Positions 49,201 through 63,906 of a DNA stretch of 64,000 nucleotides are shown here, one piece after another. Source of the DNA: Polydactylus sextarius (taxonomy: Eukaryota > Chordata > Actinopteri > Polynemidae); the NCBI GenBank assembly GCA_016801845.1, contig CM028916.1, positions 19,033,514 to 19,097,513 on the forward strand. Reading direction: 5' to 3'. The notes below the pieces were generated by a model. That model had not been told where the DNA came from and ran no database searches. It saw only the letters and a program-made list of their open reading frames with translations. The number at the start of each line of letters is the position of its first letter. Position 1 is the stretch's first letter. The translations under genes and the position numbers were made by a program.

Positions 49201-52200
49201 GAGATCGAGGTTCGGCGAGTGCAGAGTCATCCTGCTACACCTAAAAATACTGAACATTGTTCTTTTTCTTGGTTATTTCACATGACTCATGGCCTCATAT
49301 CTTTTTTAGAAATGGACAAATTCTGAAACTCAATTCTGTCTCGATTCTATGTGCCCACTTTTAGTTTCAGTGCAGAATTGTTTTTTAAAAAATCTTCTGA
49401 CTCGCTTCCCAAGATGCTCATAAACAAGTCATACTTAAGACTGCCAAGGTGAAATGACCTGCAATGCAGCTACATACTTTGTCTATAACGATTCACTGCA
49501 AGGTGACTCCCTCTACTCTCTTTCTACTCTAGTGCGCTCCATAACGGATGTCCTCACCGTATAACAGCCATTTATCACACACAAGCTCATTAATGAGGTT
49601 GTCACAATAGGTTCTTCTTAAAAAGCAATTCGCAGTGAAAAGTGACACAGAGGTAGCGACTGAGATGAGGTACAGACTGATATTACTGCTCTTACATCTC
49701 AAAAAGACTCAGTTCACATAAAAACCACAGTATGATAAAGGCTGAATACTTGAAACGGTTTCAATTCAACGTTATTTGTTCCATGTGTAAAGCAGTCATG
49801 ACAGAGGACAGAACAGTGGTGTGTGGTTTGGACTGGACGTCTGCAGCATCAACCGACAGAGTGCGAGCTCTGGTTGCTGCCCAGGCCGAGCAGAGAGCAA
49901 ATGGACCAGCGGTCAATGTGACAGAGATTAAGTGACTGATCACTGTAAGACAGATAAAACAGAGAATGAACAGTGGGAGGGACGGACATGCAGGGTAGCA
50001 GAGGGACTGAAAGGACAAAGTGGACAGTAAGAGAGAAAGACATCCATGACTGCATCTTCAGAGATAAAAAAAAAAGTGCTTAGATGTTTGCCAAACCATA
50101 AATAACACATGAGAGGAAACAGTACTCAGGAAACGCAGGCAGGGGAGGAATCTATTGGAGATCAAATACCTGAGAAAGATTCTTTTTTGGTTTTTTTTAA
50201 ATTGTAACAGGATTATCAGCAGCTGAGGAAACACTATCCTCAAAGAAATGATTCATAATTCTTACATTACCACCTTTAACCCTGCACTCAGAGCTGTGTG
50301 GGACAGCAGAAAGAGCCTCATGTATTAAATAAAACTGCAAAGTCCTGAAGTTATTAGATCATAACAGCACAAAAAAAAATGTCAAATTCAATGCTGAATT
50401 CAATGTAAAGTATATTGTAAAGAAAGAGGATGAAAGAACTTTATAGACTATGTATGGATCTGTATTATATTTCTTTTTGGTACAAAGTCCAGATCTTAGT
50501 TGTTCACGAGATGAGATTAAATTTGGGCGATGAAGATTAACATCTCAAAAGCCACTTCCTCAAATGCAGCTACTGCAGCAACATCCTGCCAATGTTTCAC
50601 TGTGACATAAACTAGGAAAAAGTGGATTGAGTGGATTCCTGCAATGCTTCATCCATTTAGATGCTCTGTTTTAGACCATTATTTCTTGATCATTAATAAT
50701 GTGGAAGCAGATCTGTCTTTTGATTTCAAATCATCGGATTCATAATTTAGGCAGTGATAGTGTGAAATTCACAAAATCCTTAAATGACCCAACAGCGACA
50801 CATACTTTATCAAGCATTTCCCCCTTTGTCAATACTTTAGCTGTAGTGTATTCACAGTAAGGGAAGGTAGGCTGCATGATTTTATTAACATGACAAAGGA
50901 AACAAAGGAGTTTACTTATGTACATTTACATGTAACAAGATGAAATTAGAACTAAAGACGCTCGTCACAGATCTCACATCTCAATATAGACGTGGACCAT
51001 TAGGGCACAACTGACTCACAGTACTTGAGTAACTTATGTCACAATGTTAGAAAGTTTTTATCTCAAACACAGTTAGTCACATTTTCACATATTGTGAAAG
51101 ACAAAAAAAGCACAACTGTGGGTAATGCCTTGACCTGAAAATAAAAGCTGCGTTGGTTTTGTTGGCTCATTTTGTTTTGAAATGGAGCAAAGCAGAAATG
51201 TGACAGAAGCCAGATTCAGCCCTGCGTCGCTACTTTGGGTTTCCTTTTTGCTTTTTTTTTTCCTGTAAGTTGTGATGTGCAAAACATTTGTTGGAATATT
51301 CATGTTGAAATCAACACTAATTATAGATATTAGTAAAAAAAAAAGTGGTCCTGCGTTCACAATGTTTGTTCTCTGAGCTTTAAAAAATGTTGACCAGCTG
51401 CACATGCAGATGGTTTGTTTGGAATCCCATTTCTTGATTTACTAAATATTACCAGCAAAATATTGAAATGAACAACAAACCACGCAAACAGTCTGGTTTA
51501 ATTACGTTTACAATGTGGCAATAATTATTGTGCCTGTAATTCATCACAGGTCAATTCAACCGGATGTGGGCTGAAATAAAAACCTGACCTGCACTCGAAT
51601 ATTCTACTTTCTGAGGATATAACACATCAGTCTGAGATCTGAGATCATGAGTCAGAGATCATGTGTGTTGTGTGGCAGGCAGAGTTACGGATCAGTGTGT
51701 GTTTACTTGCACTTTAGTAACCAGGTGACAGTCTGCTTTCAGCTGTAATCTCAACTCATAAAAGTTACTTTATGTAACTGAGGTAATAAATGGAGAAAAT
51801 GGATTTCCCCTGCTTCAGCTTCTTGGCAATGTATGCCCATAACTGGATTTCTAATCAGTTTTTTTTTCATGTGAAGCCGCAAGAATGTAAAAATTTGCTG
51901 TGACAACAGTGAGGCAGGATAACAGGAGGGCATCTTGTACTGCTGTAACATCGAGATTTACCAGAATAACCAGACCACGGCGCCACATGTAAATGTGTCG
52001 AGTTACCTGAGTAACCTGGTTCCTTTGTGTGACCCGGTTTCTTGCGTGCATGTGACGGGAAAATATGAAGAAGTGAGTGAGTAATGCCACTTCTTAAGAA
52101 AAAAAATGAGTGATGACATGACTTTGAGCAAAGCACTCCACCCTCCACAGCTCCAGTAAAGCTGCTCCATGGCACACAGAGGGAAATACCCATGTGCGAA

Positions 52201-53852
52201 GGTGGGAAACAGGGAGTTGCTGGAAAAGATTAAGCTCGATCTGTCAACTTTCCACGATTAGTAATGTTGAAGAAAAGGTTTTTCAAGGACATAAACAAAA
52301 TCCATTACATCATGTGTCTGCTCTGCGTTGCGAGGGACAAGATTCCTGAGCACTAATGCAAAACCCCTTCACCTGACTGAAGTCATGACATCATCCTCGC
52401 AAGATGTGCAAACAGGAAACGTTAAAAAGAAGCGTCGTCATGGAAACGGTGCAACGTGTCTTCAACGGGAACAGATGGATGCAATTCAGAGCGAGTTCAC
52501 AGACAGACTTCAGTTCCCCTTCACATGGAGCGGGAGAAATAACAGTCAGAAAGCGGCTAACTAACAAGCTCATTGACAAAACTACAATCGAACTTGAGCC
52601 ACAAAAACAAGTGAAGAGGATGAAATAACAGTTGAATAAACTGGGTGAGTTTCATTCACCAGGGAGAAGAATTTGAGAGAGGGAGACCTTTAAATAGAAC
52701 TGAATCCATGAGCGGACACAAAGGAAACCAGCCTGTCAGTAAATTGGTAACGTCAAGAGGCCAAATTGAAGTGTTGATTAGAGGCCGATGTTACAGCTTC
52801 CTGAACAAAGAGTGAAGGAGATGAAGATGGGGGAGGATTATCTTACTTTCATTCATTACTGCTCTCCTTCATTACCTGACGGACACTGATTGGATCATCC
52901 CATTCATAATACAGGACGAGTGTGTGTGTGTGTGTGTTGGTGGATATGACAAATGAAAACAGTGACGTCTTGAATCAGTGGTCACCAAACATTTTAGTGA
53001 CATTTACTCTGCGTTTAAAAAACACTGCACGCCACCATATTTATCTCAGTGCACGTCTTTTTCCGCTTCTATCTTTGTAAAAACCCTCATCCAAAGAAGG
53101 CACTTGTGTCTGGGAAAAGTGCAGCTCACAATCATAGTCTAGTCTGTGGCGGCGTTAAACGTGGATTTATGGGTTTGTAAAAAGCGACAGTTGAGCTCTC
53201 AGAACTGATTTCTGCTCCTCGGCTTTCCCTCGCTCACATACATTTCTGAGAATCTCTGGCGTCTGCTGTTCCGCCGCATGACTGACTGAAGCAGAACGGA
53301 TGCATCGAAATGTTTTATCCAGGTCTTCGGTGTATTTTTGGAAAAATAATTGCATTCAAATGAGTCTCCAACAAAACCAGACAGGCTTGCTCCTATAAAT
53401 GACACTGGGGTAATGTCCCAAATACAGTAAAAGCTAAAAATTTCCACTAATACTTATGTATGAGACACACATATGTCTGACAGGGTGGAACAGATGAGGG
53501 GAAATGGATTGTTCCTGACAGACAGGCGGTGTAAATGGGGCAATAATCAGGTGTGAAATCACCCTGGTTTTCTTCCTGGTGTAATTCTCTGTCCCTCATC
53601 TCCTCAGTGTCTCCCTATACACAGGCCTATTTCTACTTTATGCAAAACCAATAGTGCTAATAGCTGGGCTGTAAACACAAATACTATACAGACAGTACAG
53701 TTGGGACATGTTAAACTGAGTCTCCAGATATACTAGTACTCACAGGAAAACACCAGAATTCAATATTCAGTGTTGTTTCTTCTCTATATCAGTATAAATA
53801 AGTTAATGTGAATATTAAAAGAGAGGCTTAATAAAATTGTGCAATAAATAGT

Positions 53853-53874
53853 AAAAAAAAAAAAAAAAAAAAAA
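53853..53874. repeat. Poly-A run (22 bp)
   Basis: A pure A run in the spsb4 intron. It could be the tail of an old retrotransposed sequence, but no source is recognisable upstream. Confidence 0.9.
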
Positions 53875-56800
53875 CAGTGAAACAATTACACCTGTAGGAG
53901 TATTTCTGAAGTTCTCAGGGAAAAATATTCACTTAACAGTTGGTTATTAAGCTAACAGGCCTGGCTCTCTCTGTTACCACATCAGCAGAAAGCAAACATG
54001 GCAAACATGGACTCGTTGGACAGAACTAGCAGGCTTGGCTTGGAAACAAATGCATACGCCGTGCACAAAATCTCATCTAATAAGCTGCACTGCAAAATAT
54101 GAATCTTGCCTTAAATTGAAGAGCTGCTATAACAATATCACATGAATTGTTTTGTGAACCCAAGTTATTGTGCTTATTTAATAGATAAAGATTTCTATGT
54201 ACAGTAGCGCTGCTGTTTGCTTCAGAACTTAGAGCAACAATGTATCAGCGTCAATTTAATTTAATTTAATTAAGATGAATGAACTAAACAACAAACTCTG
54301 ACAACAAACAGAGATAATGACGTGTCTGGTTCTGATGTTTTATTGACTAACGGAGGGTGAAATAGTCAGATACACTGAAAAGAGAAGAAATTCATAACAC
54401 TAATGAAGAAAACAAACACTGCAATATATCACGGAGCACTACCAATGTGTGCTATGTGCTAGGATGACCAGTCAATAAAAGAGCCATGGTTACCTGCTCA
54501 TCAATCTTGAAGCTGCTCTAATTCTATAACCGACCACTCTCACTTTACACTGGGAAGGAGGTTTCCTAGTTCATTAGTGAAAGAAGAGGAGGCAAATGAC
54601 AAATGGTTAAATGTATTGTCACTGTGTTATGCAAAAGCTCCAGCATCCAGCTTTTAATATCTGCAAGGCACTCAGGTGAAGGTGTTGGCAGTCATGTTGC
54701 TATAGAGACATGTATCTGTGAACCACTACTGCTACACTGCCACTGGTTCCCTGGGTAAGATGTTCGACAGAACCAAATTATCTTATTGTAAAAAGCAATT
54801 TTCTGAGATTTATCTTGATTTCTTTCAAATGAATATGTTATTGACACTATGCCCTTAAAAGAATTAAAAAAGATTAATGTCAAATATGTGTGTTCGAGCT
54901 CATTAGAGAGAGCAGGTGCACACAGCCCCGGCCTCGGGTCATAAAAGCTGGAATGGATCAATAAATGATGATTAATGTGGGGATATCAAAGAATAGAAAG
55001 CAGTTAAAACAATAGAAGCCGGAAAACAAGTCACCAAATCACTGTCAGATTTCTCTCTCACAATCCAAACTATGCGTCTTTACTTGGTTTTATCACAATC
55101 TGGGCCTCTAAGTCTAAAGTTTAGGATCTGTTCCAAGTCTGGGGACGGTGAAACTTTACAGCAGCTCTGACTGAATAGGAGCTGGTTGTCCTCACAAGGT
55201 CACTAGCTATTTCTATTTTAAGGAGTCTTTCTCAGGCCCAGACTGGGTTACTCCAATCTGTCACTGAAGCTTTTGAAAAAAATATCAGGGTCAAAATAAT
55301 CTCCTGCATGTAGCAGAGGTAATGTCAGGTTTTTGTCGGTCCACTTCTTTACATCCTTCAGATAGACTGCCATGAATTTGGTTCAGAGATCTGTGGTCCA
55401 TGCTTTGATGAATTCTTCAGATTAAAATCATTTATTACATTAATGATTTACATTACTACAGTGGTATCCAGCATTAATCAAATGAATCATAAATAAGTAG
55501 TGTATGAATGTGTATTTAAAGCAGTGATCCATATTCTAAGACTCTTTCTCTGCTGCCTCCTTCCCCTCTGAGCAGCTCTTTTCCATCACGTATCATTTCA
55601 TGTGATCCTCACAGGTGACACCAGCCACTTGTTATAATTTTCAATTTGCCCTCTCACTCACTCTTTAAACCTCTTGTCGTCTTCATCTCTAATATGTCTC
55701 TTTTCTTCCTTTGTCTTTTATCATCCTGTGCCTGTCACTCTTCATTCTGGCTGCCACACTTTGATCCATCGTCATTCTCACGTCTCACTGCCGCTGCTGC
55801 CGCCTCAGTCTTATTGTCCGTAGATTTAGCTTTATTCATTCTTTTTTTCACCCTTTCTTTTGGCTTCTTTTTGTCTTTACTCTTTTCTTCCTTTATCTGT
55901 GCCTTCCTTTTCTCCGTGGATATTTTTGTTTTCCTAAAAGCTCTTCACTGTACGGCTTATAAAAAAAACCACCACCTTATATCATATATCTGTGTCATGT
56001 TTCTCAGTTTCTTTCTTCTCTCACGTCAACACTTTCTTCTGCTATTCTTTACTTTCTCTGACTTATTTTACTGGCTGATTACTGCAATCCTCTTTTTCTT
56101 CCATCCTTATTGTTTTTTCTGTTTCATATAGTTTAGTCCTACATGGTTCCTAAGCTAAAATATTAATCTTGTCTAGGAGACATTAGGTGTTATTACTTTC
56201 AGTCCTGGTATTTGTAACAGTTGAGTTTATATTATATTTTATGAATTTTGTGAAAAAAGCAAAACATGGCGAAACATGATGAAATGAAAGATAATGAATA
56301 TCTAAAAAACAATAAACACAAGAGTGAAACTTGGTTGCTGCTTCCCTCATACTTTAGTGCTTTACATAAAAATGCTGACTATAGCACCGTCATTCGATGG
56401 AAAATGAGCAGCATAATTGCCGATATTTCAATAACCATGAGCTGTTGAAGTCTCTGGATTCATTCGATGATGTGACAGACATCAGTGGGACCTCTGGGAT
56501 TGATTTGAGATATCATAAATTGTTTTATGATTGGCTGACAAACGTTTGTGGATGTCGTCAAATTAATTCAACTTCCTATACAACACTTGAACGCCTCATT
56601 CAACTGCAACCAAATTTGGTTGAAGTGTAAAGCGACCACGTGGCTTCTACATTAGATGACGCTATAGTAGAAAAAAAATTGCCCAATCCAAATCGCTGCT
56701 AATCCTAAGGACTGAGTTAAAGGAGAATAAAATCCCTATCATCTCTAACCACAGTGCATTTCTGTTGCAGTTAATGCCCCATACTTTACCTATGTTTTCA

Positions 56801-57831
56801 CACAAACGAAATCACCAGAGGCTACAGCAGCCGATGCAACAATCACACGCATTTTCGTCAGAAAATGCAGATGCTTTAGTGTTTTTAGTTTTTTTTCTTT
56901 CTCTTTTTCCCCTGTTCTCTCTTAATCTCTGCTGTTAAATATTTGATGATGAGCACACTGACTTGACACCACTGTGGCCTCCTGGAGCTGAGGGTGTTTA
57001 GATCTCAGAGCAGAGGCTGGAGAGGGAAACATGCGGCACTTTTTAAACATACATCTGAGCGTTTCATGGGTCACATAAACTCACAGTGCAGCTTCACAGC
57101 AGCCAATGTGTCACATTTGTAACAGCACTGCAAAGACAGAGGCTTTAAACTTCAATATTTGTTGATGTGGCTCCCACTCAGATATTTTGCTAAAGCTATT
57201 AAGTAACTGCGTAGGCACAGTAAAGATGAGCACAGCTAGTGTCTGTAATTGGCTCGGGTAGTTTATAAAGCAGGTGCAAACACAAACTGATGTCTCAGTT
57301 TTCAGGAATAACTGGCAGGAAATTTAAATAATCGATCCAACTTGAATTTAACTGAAGTTAAACGTGTATGTTTAAGACGGTCATGATCAGGGTTGGGTAG
57401 TGTAAGAAAAACAGACTGTATATACTGTTCTTTGTGTGGCTGTATAGTGCGTGGGATCTAATGATGAGCTGCTGATGGCTCATCTTAACGTGCAACACTT
57501 CAGGGCAATAAACAAGAAAAAGGCAGAAGAAAAAAACAGCAGCCTAACGAAAGACATGTGACAGTGAAACACAGAGAGAAACAAATCAGAAAAAGCATAA
57601 AAAGCAGCATGTAAGCCATTATGCCTGAGGCCTGCAGCTAAGTTAAGCTAAAGGAGTAACCCACTGACCCACATAACACGCAGCCAGCAGTTAGTGAGAA
57701 ACTCTAGCTCGCTAACTGACGAGCTGCTGCTACAAAGCTGAGTCACAGCACCCAACAAACACCAATGATTACACCTGTAATGGAACCAATGGATGAATGA
57801 AACTCTATTGACAAAAAACAACCAACTGTTA

Positions 57832-58070
57832 CAGGATCAGTTCGTCCAAATCAAAACATCTTCCTACTTACTCTAAGTGGCATCAAACATACCGTTTTGG
57901 TTTTATTTGCTGTGGCGCAGGAATTTCACAATCTGAAAGAGAACTCAACAGCAGCGTCTTCCCAGAAATCATTTCCCGCAGTTATACAGGATAATTCAGT
58001 CGTACCTTTTGAACAATTTTATTTGGAGATATTTCTGCAGCAGCAACAGGGTTGTTCCTGGGAGGACGTA
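57832..58070 (+). repeat. Possible teleost transposon fragment
   Basis: Wording such as cagttcgtccaaatcaaaac, cttactctaagtggcatc and gttttggttttattt resembles a dispersed teleost element. The match is from memory and loose. A 75-codon open frame inside it has no family resemblance. Confidence 0.3.
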
Positions 58071-59780
58071 TTACTGTCGAGTTTTCCTAGTGTCATTTCT
58101 CACTGCCTGAGTGTCACAAATTAAATTTTTGTCACCTTCATTATGTTGAAGCCACGGCAGAAGTCTGAGAGATGTACATCTCAAAGCCTCAGCAGATAAA
58201 ACTAAAAATATCGGCGTGACTTAATATCACCAGGGGCAACTGAGCAAATCTTTTACAGAGATTTAAAACCACATATCTATACAGAAGAAACACAATAATG
58301 CTTATTGTAGAAATGAGAGAAAAGATGAATAATTTAGATGCACTGGTAAATGATGTCAACAAACTCATCTCTGATCTTTTAACTTCAGAAAACTCAAAGA
58401 GGTTTTTGTTCCTCCAGCAGTAAACAAGGCTTTTATAGCGACACATCAGGAAGATAAAAATGGACAACGGCAACACTTATCTCAGACCAGATGAATGACT
58501 TGTTAAGCTTTTTATAGACAGAAGAGCCAGAAGACAACGATAATATTTACAGTTAGAATCCCATTTAGACACTATTAGACATATTTTTTCAGAACAAGCG
58601 CTTCAATGTTTATATTTTCTATAGTTCATGAATAATGTTGGTTTATCCCAGAGTACAAATTCCTATTTTTGTTTGGATTTGAACAGACACACCACTTACT
58701 CTTCTGCTGTTTGTAACCCGGCGACCAGAGCTGTCACCAAATCAAACCAGGACTAAAATCTTCCGCATCATATTTCAAAGGTGTAGCAGTGCTGTGACAG
58801 CATGTTACCAGAGCGAACCTGCACAGGTACATGACAACATGACTGTGACCGTGCACACTGACTTTATACTCAAGTAAACTAAAACGTGGTACCTCAGGGT
58901 GCCACAGACTTTCAAGTAAACAACCTGGCCATAAATGGGTCTCAGTGTTCTGTAGTTTTAGTGAATGGGTGAATGTGTGTGTGTGTGTGTGGCGACGGCA
59001 GCTGTTTCAGATCTGACCTGGACTGTCTGAGCTCATGTGATGCAGACTTAACAGTAGGGAAGAGGGAGGGAGGTCAGAGTGTTGGGTTGGCTTTCAGGAG
59101 AAAAAAAACTGGGTCACTTCTCGTTGACATAACCGCTGGAATGTGATGCCTGAATGAGTCCACAGTTGTGATTTTAACTATGAAGTATGAATTAATCCCT
59201 GCCAGTGAAAGCTGCTCACTGTTTGTGTTTGTGTCTGCCTGCGTCAAATGCCACATTTCTTCCTCGGAGATCGAGAGCTTTCATGTGTGTTTGTCACTTT
59301 TCACACAGTGCGGTCCAAACATGAAGACGTAAAGTGATGGCGCTGGCATGTGAGTGTGTTGTAATACAGTTTTGAAACTTTTCTGAAAGTATGACAATTT
59401 CCCTTCCTATGTCAGCTCAGGAAGCTGATCAGCTGAGTGTCGGTGTCACGCTGCCTCGCTCAAGTCATCCCACACAACTCAGCTCTGCTGGCTCTACTTT
59501 CTGTCCCTATTGTTCAAACCTTCCCTCTTGCTTCTTTTTGTATTCACGCTACATCTTTCTCCTCATAAAACTTCAGTATGTTTGCTGCTACTTTTAGATC
59601 TTACCCTGCTGTTATTGTTTTGCTTTTTATTTTATTCTTGCTGCTGTAACTCTCTCTGCCAGATTTATTCTCACTTATTGTCTTCCCCTCTTTTCAGCCT
59701 AAATTCCCATGCTCCATACTGTTTTCTCCTCTATTTGGTGTCTAAACTGTCCCTGAGACAGTAACGATTGGTCCTGTCAT

Positions 59781-59811
59781 CCACTCAGCCACACTGTGTG
59801 TGGCTGAGTGG
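59781..59811. other. Perfect 14-bp hairpin
   Basis: ccactcagccacac (59781-59794), a 3-base loop and the exact reverse complement gtgtggctgagtgg (59798-59811). It lies in the spsb4 intron outside any recognised repeat. Confidence 0.85.
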
Positions 59812-60910
59812 TTGGTGATGGTGAATCATATCACAGCTGTTGGATCAAGAACCATTAATGTAAACTTTTCTCTGGGAAAAAAAAAACATACTGACATCAA
59901 TGTCACGACCAGAAAAAAAGCGACTCTAGGTTACTGAGGTTAAAGGACCAGTAAGTGTGATTAATAAGGGTTTAACATGATAACAGTGATATGTGGTAAA
60001 CTGCTCTAAAAGATCAGAAAAACATCTGAGCAGTGATGTTGTTTGTCTTATGCAGTAGCTGATAAAAAACGCATGTTAAAAGTCCCAGCTTTTTTGCAGT
60101 GGAGTTTGGTGTCGCAAAGAGACAAGATAGGAAGAAAAAGAAGAAGAGAGGATGTGGCACATATCGGGGTTGAAGCTAGGACAGCTCTCATTGTGATGAA
60201 TCAAGGCACCGCTAATTGGTACAATTACAGAGATGGGAAAAGAGAGAACACAGATCTGCGTGCCTGTGTGAGAAAGACAAACATGCACAGCAAACATGAG
60301 ACAGAAGCAGATGAAAGTGATTCACGTTAATAAATTAATTAGTTACACACGTTGTTAATGTCATGTAGCAACGACTGACATGTACTGCATATTGCAAACG
60401 GTGATCTGCACTCTTGGATGGAGGAGGAGGAATTCTCTGAAGTCAAAATGCTGGAAGGATAAATAATTTACACTACATTAACAGTATAATGCAGTTTGAA
60501 CTTCGCTCAGCATTTATCTGCATTAGTGCGTATTACACCTACTTAACTGACCCTATCTGCTTTGTCTGATCTTCCAAAAACTACCATGAGCCTGGAGTGC
60601 TTTTTGGTTTTTTACGTCTCACTGGTGTGTTCGCGTTGTGTTACTGCAGGAATGGGAGCAATTTTCTAAGGTGGAGAGAAAGTGATGATCAACTGCTCAT
60701 AGAGCAGTGAGGCCTGAATCAGAGTGATGAGAAAAACAAACAGTTTGTGGCAAGGGGACACTGCGCCAATAAATCTCTTTTTAATACCCCGCAGTCATGT
60801 TGTTTGCCCCCCACAACAATAATTCACAAACAATCCAATAGCTGTTTCCCGCAGGAAGGCCTGTTAGATAACACCATTACTGAACTACCCACAGGATTTT
60901 TTCACAACCA

Positions 60911-60952
60911 GACAGACACACACACACACACACACAGACAGACAGACAGACA
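60911..60952. repeat. Compound (CA)n-(GACA)n microsatellite
   Basis: CA units pass into four GACA units, a common compound satellite type in fish. Confidence 0.9.
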
Positions 60953-62780
60953 TATTACACTTATTAAGACTCACACACACATTTCATAAATGGTGCTTTA
61001 ACCAATTACAATGAACAAGACATATGATAGAATGTCTGAGGTCTGGCTTACCACATACAGTTGGTTTACCATTAACACACAAACATACACTTGCAGACAG
61101 GCAACAATTATGACTTCATTCTCGCCACGCGAGTCATCTGCAGGGCAGAGCAGCTGATTCAATTCAAAACCCATATTGAAAGAAGCTGCGACACAGACTG
61201 TAATCACTCACTGTTTGCCCACTCTGCGCCAAACAGAGAACACCCGAGGCTGTTTACTTCACCTATGAATGAAATATAAGGATATTACTCGCACCACAGA
61301 TTCAGAGAAGCGACTGAAGCTCTACTGACCCTAAAAGACCTCCCAGTTATGAATGCGGTTGTGTACGAATGGAATGAAAGAAAAAGCGTTGTTTTAGATT
61401 TTGTGGTCCGAGTGGATTTCCCCTACCTGAGGCCTAGTCCCCAATGAAGCCTTTGTCTCCGTCTGTCGACTCACAAACGCACGACTCTTGGGAGCATAGC
61501 TGTATAATGAAGAGCATTTTTAGACCCTGATTTGTAACAGGAGAAAACTGTTTTAGACCGCTGTTTAAAATAGCAACAAAATCAGTTAAATATGTGATCG
61601 GTGGTTTTCATTTGTGAAGTAAATCCTCAATAATGCTTGTGTTTATTTTTTTTTTGTTTTGACTGATAAATTCATGCTATAAGCCATCTTGACAGTGTTT
61701 ACCTTTAAGTGGATCCAAAACAGAGGAAGCTATCGTAGCTTATTAGATGTTTTTCCATCAACTTTCATTTTATCATCATCTGTTTTAGTATAAACTGCAT
61801 CAATAAAATACATAAAATTTAGTAAAATCACTATGATTGACAAATGCTGGAGAGTTTCTAGCTTGCTAATATGTTAGCACTTAGCTCAGCATTAACAGTA
61901 AATCAGTACCTTTTGCCTAGAAAGCCACAGAAACCAAATATTTTCTACAGATGCACAGATTAATGCCATTGTTCCTCTTTTTATTCTGCTTTGCATTTTG
62001 TCCAAATGTGTTTTTTATTTAATTTCTTGCTGTTTCTCACACACATATCCATGCTCGCCTCCTTTTCTAAACCTACACCATCTTCTCCTTTATTCCAAAT
62101 GAAACTTTGCACTTTTCCAACACTCACACCTCATTCCGCAGCATAAGGTCTATATTCTTGTAGAAACCGGGGCTTTGACGAGACTCGATCATCTCCATAT
62201 TCTCCTAGGTGGCCCATCACTCGCTGTGAAATCTAACAGATGGCTCCATAAATGGAAAATGGCTGGAGTGAGGTGCTTTCAGCAGCAAAGGTATGTACTT
62301 TGAACTAAGTGTAGAGATTGCTGAGACATTACACATTAAACAGGACCCAAATCAGATATGGTTTTAAATTGCAGCTAAGTGATTTGATTCATTCTGATTC
62401 ATTTTCTAGCTCGCATCCTGCAGTTTTATTACCAAAACTGTATGACCTCTTTATGCTGGTAAAAAACAGTTTCCTAATGTCACAATGACCCATGAGAGTG
62501 AAGAACTTTTACAAGGGAGATGGGTTTCCTCTCTGTTTTCTTCAGACAAAAACACACCCTGTTGTGATTTTAAATAAAACCCGTGGGGTTCTGCAAACAG
62601 AAGGGGAGGGAAATGGCCACAGTCAAATCATAAGGCATGTTTTCATAACACACACTTTCCCTTCCTGGCAGGTGTGTGTCCATGTGTGTAGGTGTCCATG
62701 ATGTGAGTCTAAGATCTTTCTCTAACGAGCCCTTCAAAGAGTCACTGTTTAGACTGAGAAGGGAGGAAAAGCCTGCGTCG

Positions 62781-62921
<141 letters not shown>

Positions 62922-63906
62922 GTGGGAGTACAGGAACATAATCCAGAGTTTCTAAAAACAAGGCAAACCAAATACAAATACCTAAACCAAAAGCATGCAG
63001 AATAACATCCAGACTCTTTCTAAACTCCCATTTCATCCACAATAATGCACAGACAGCGACACAACAACAACTTCTTCACACTGTTCTGCAATTATGGACC
63101 ATTTAATGAAGAGCAGTCTTCCACCATCACGGTGACCCAACAAAACTATAATAGAAAAGGCTAAAATAACACAATGTTGATATCTGCAGGTGCCATGTGC
63201 AAGACTACATATGAGAAAATAATTGCCTCAAGTGCTGGCCCACGAACTATCCAGTAATAGCAGTAATATCACAGTCGGTAATGAGTCTGAGAGCAATTCC
63301 AACAGGGACAAGAGAAAATGAACTTCACATCCAGCAGGTCAGTTCCCGTAGCTCTAAAGTATCAGTGCTATAATGAACTTAACCTAAAGAGGTCAGATAT
63401 GAAGTAACATCAATATGTACTGTATCATATTCTCTTTTCCTAAGGTCTACAGATACTGAAGTGTTCAGTGAAAAAATCATTTAAAAGACAAATTATGTGT
63501 ATCTTCGCTGTTCAGTCTGACAAAAGAGAGCAATAATATCTCCATAAAAAAGACATCACATGATTCGCAACGTCCATCTGACTGATGTCTTTTTGTTGTC
63601 GGACTAACATTCACTAACTAACTAACACTAAGTCTGTTGTCAAACTAAACGTTTCAAATGCACAACCTCTGAGTTTACAGAGTTACTTAACTTTCACTAC
63701 CTTTCACTACATGTCACAATGAGTCTGAGCTACCACACTTGTTTTACTATGGTTCTGACATGTTGGAGGATGATTTTACAATATCATTATTTGTGTTATA
63801 TTAAGAAAATCTGGACTTTTCCTCAACACAAATTTAATGAAAAGTCAGCACTGAGTACTGGTGTTCATGCTCATTTGTTTTTAGAGTAATAGTAATATGT
63901 ACTTAC

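Noticed and set aside
55646..56131. 161-codon + strand frame rich in Phe, Leu and Ser
   Set aside because: It is the translation of a pyrimidine-rich block; apparent membrane segments follow from composition.
59940..60060. Possible start of a common teleost element (ttaaaggaccagt)
   Set aside because: Only about a dozen bases match and the following sequence does not, so it is not reported as a feature.
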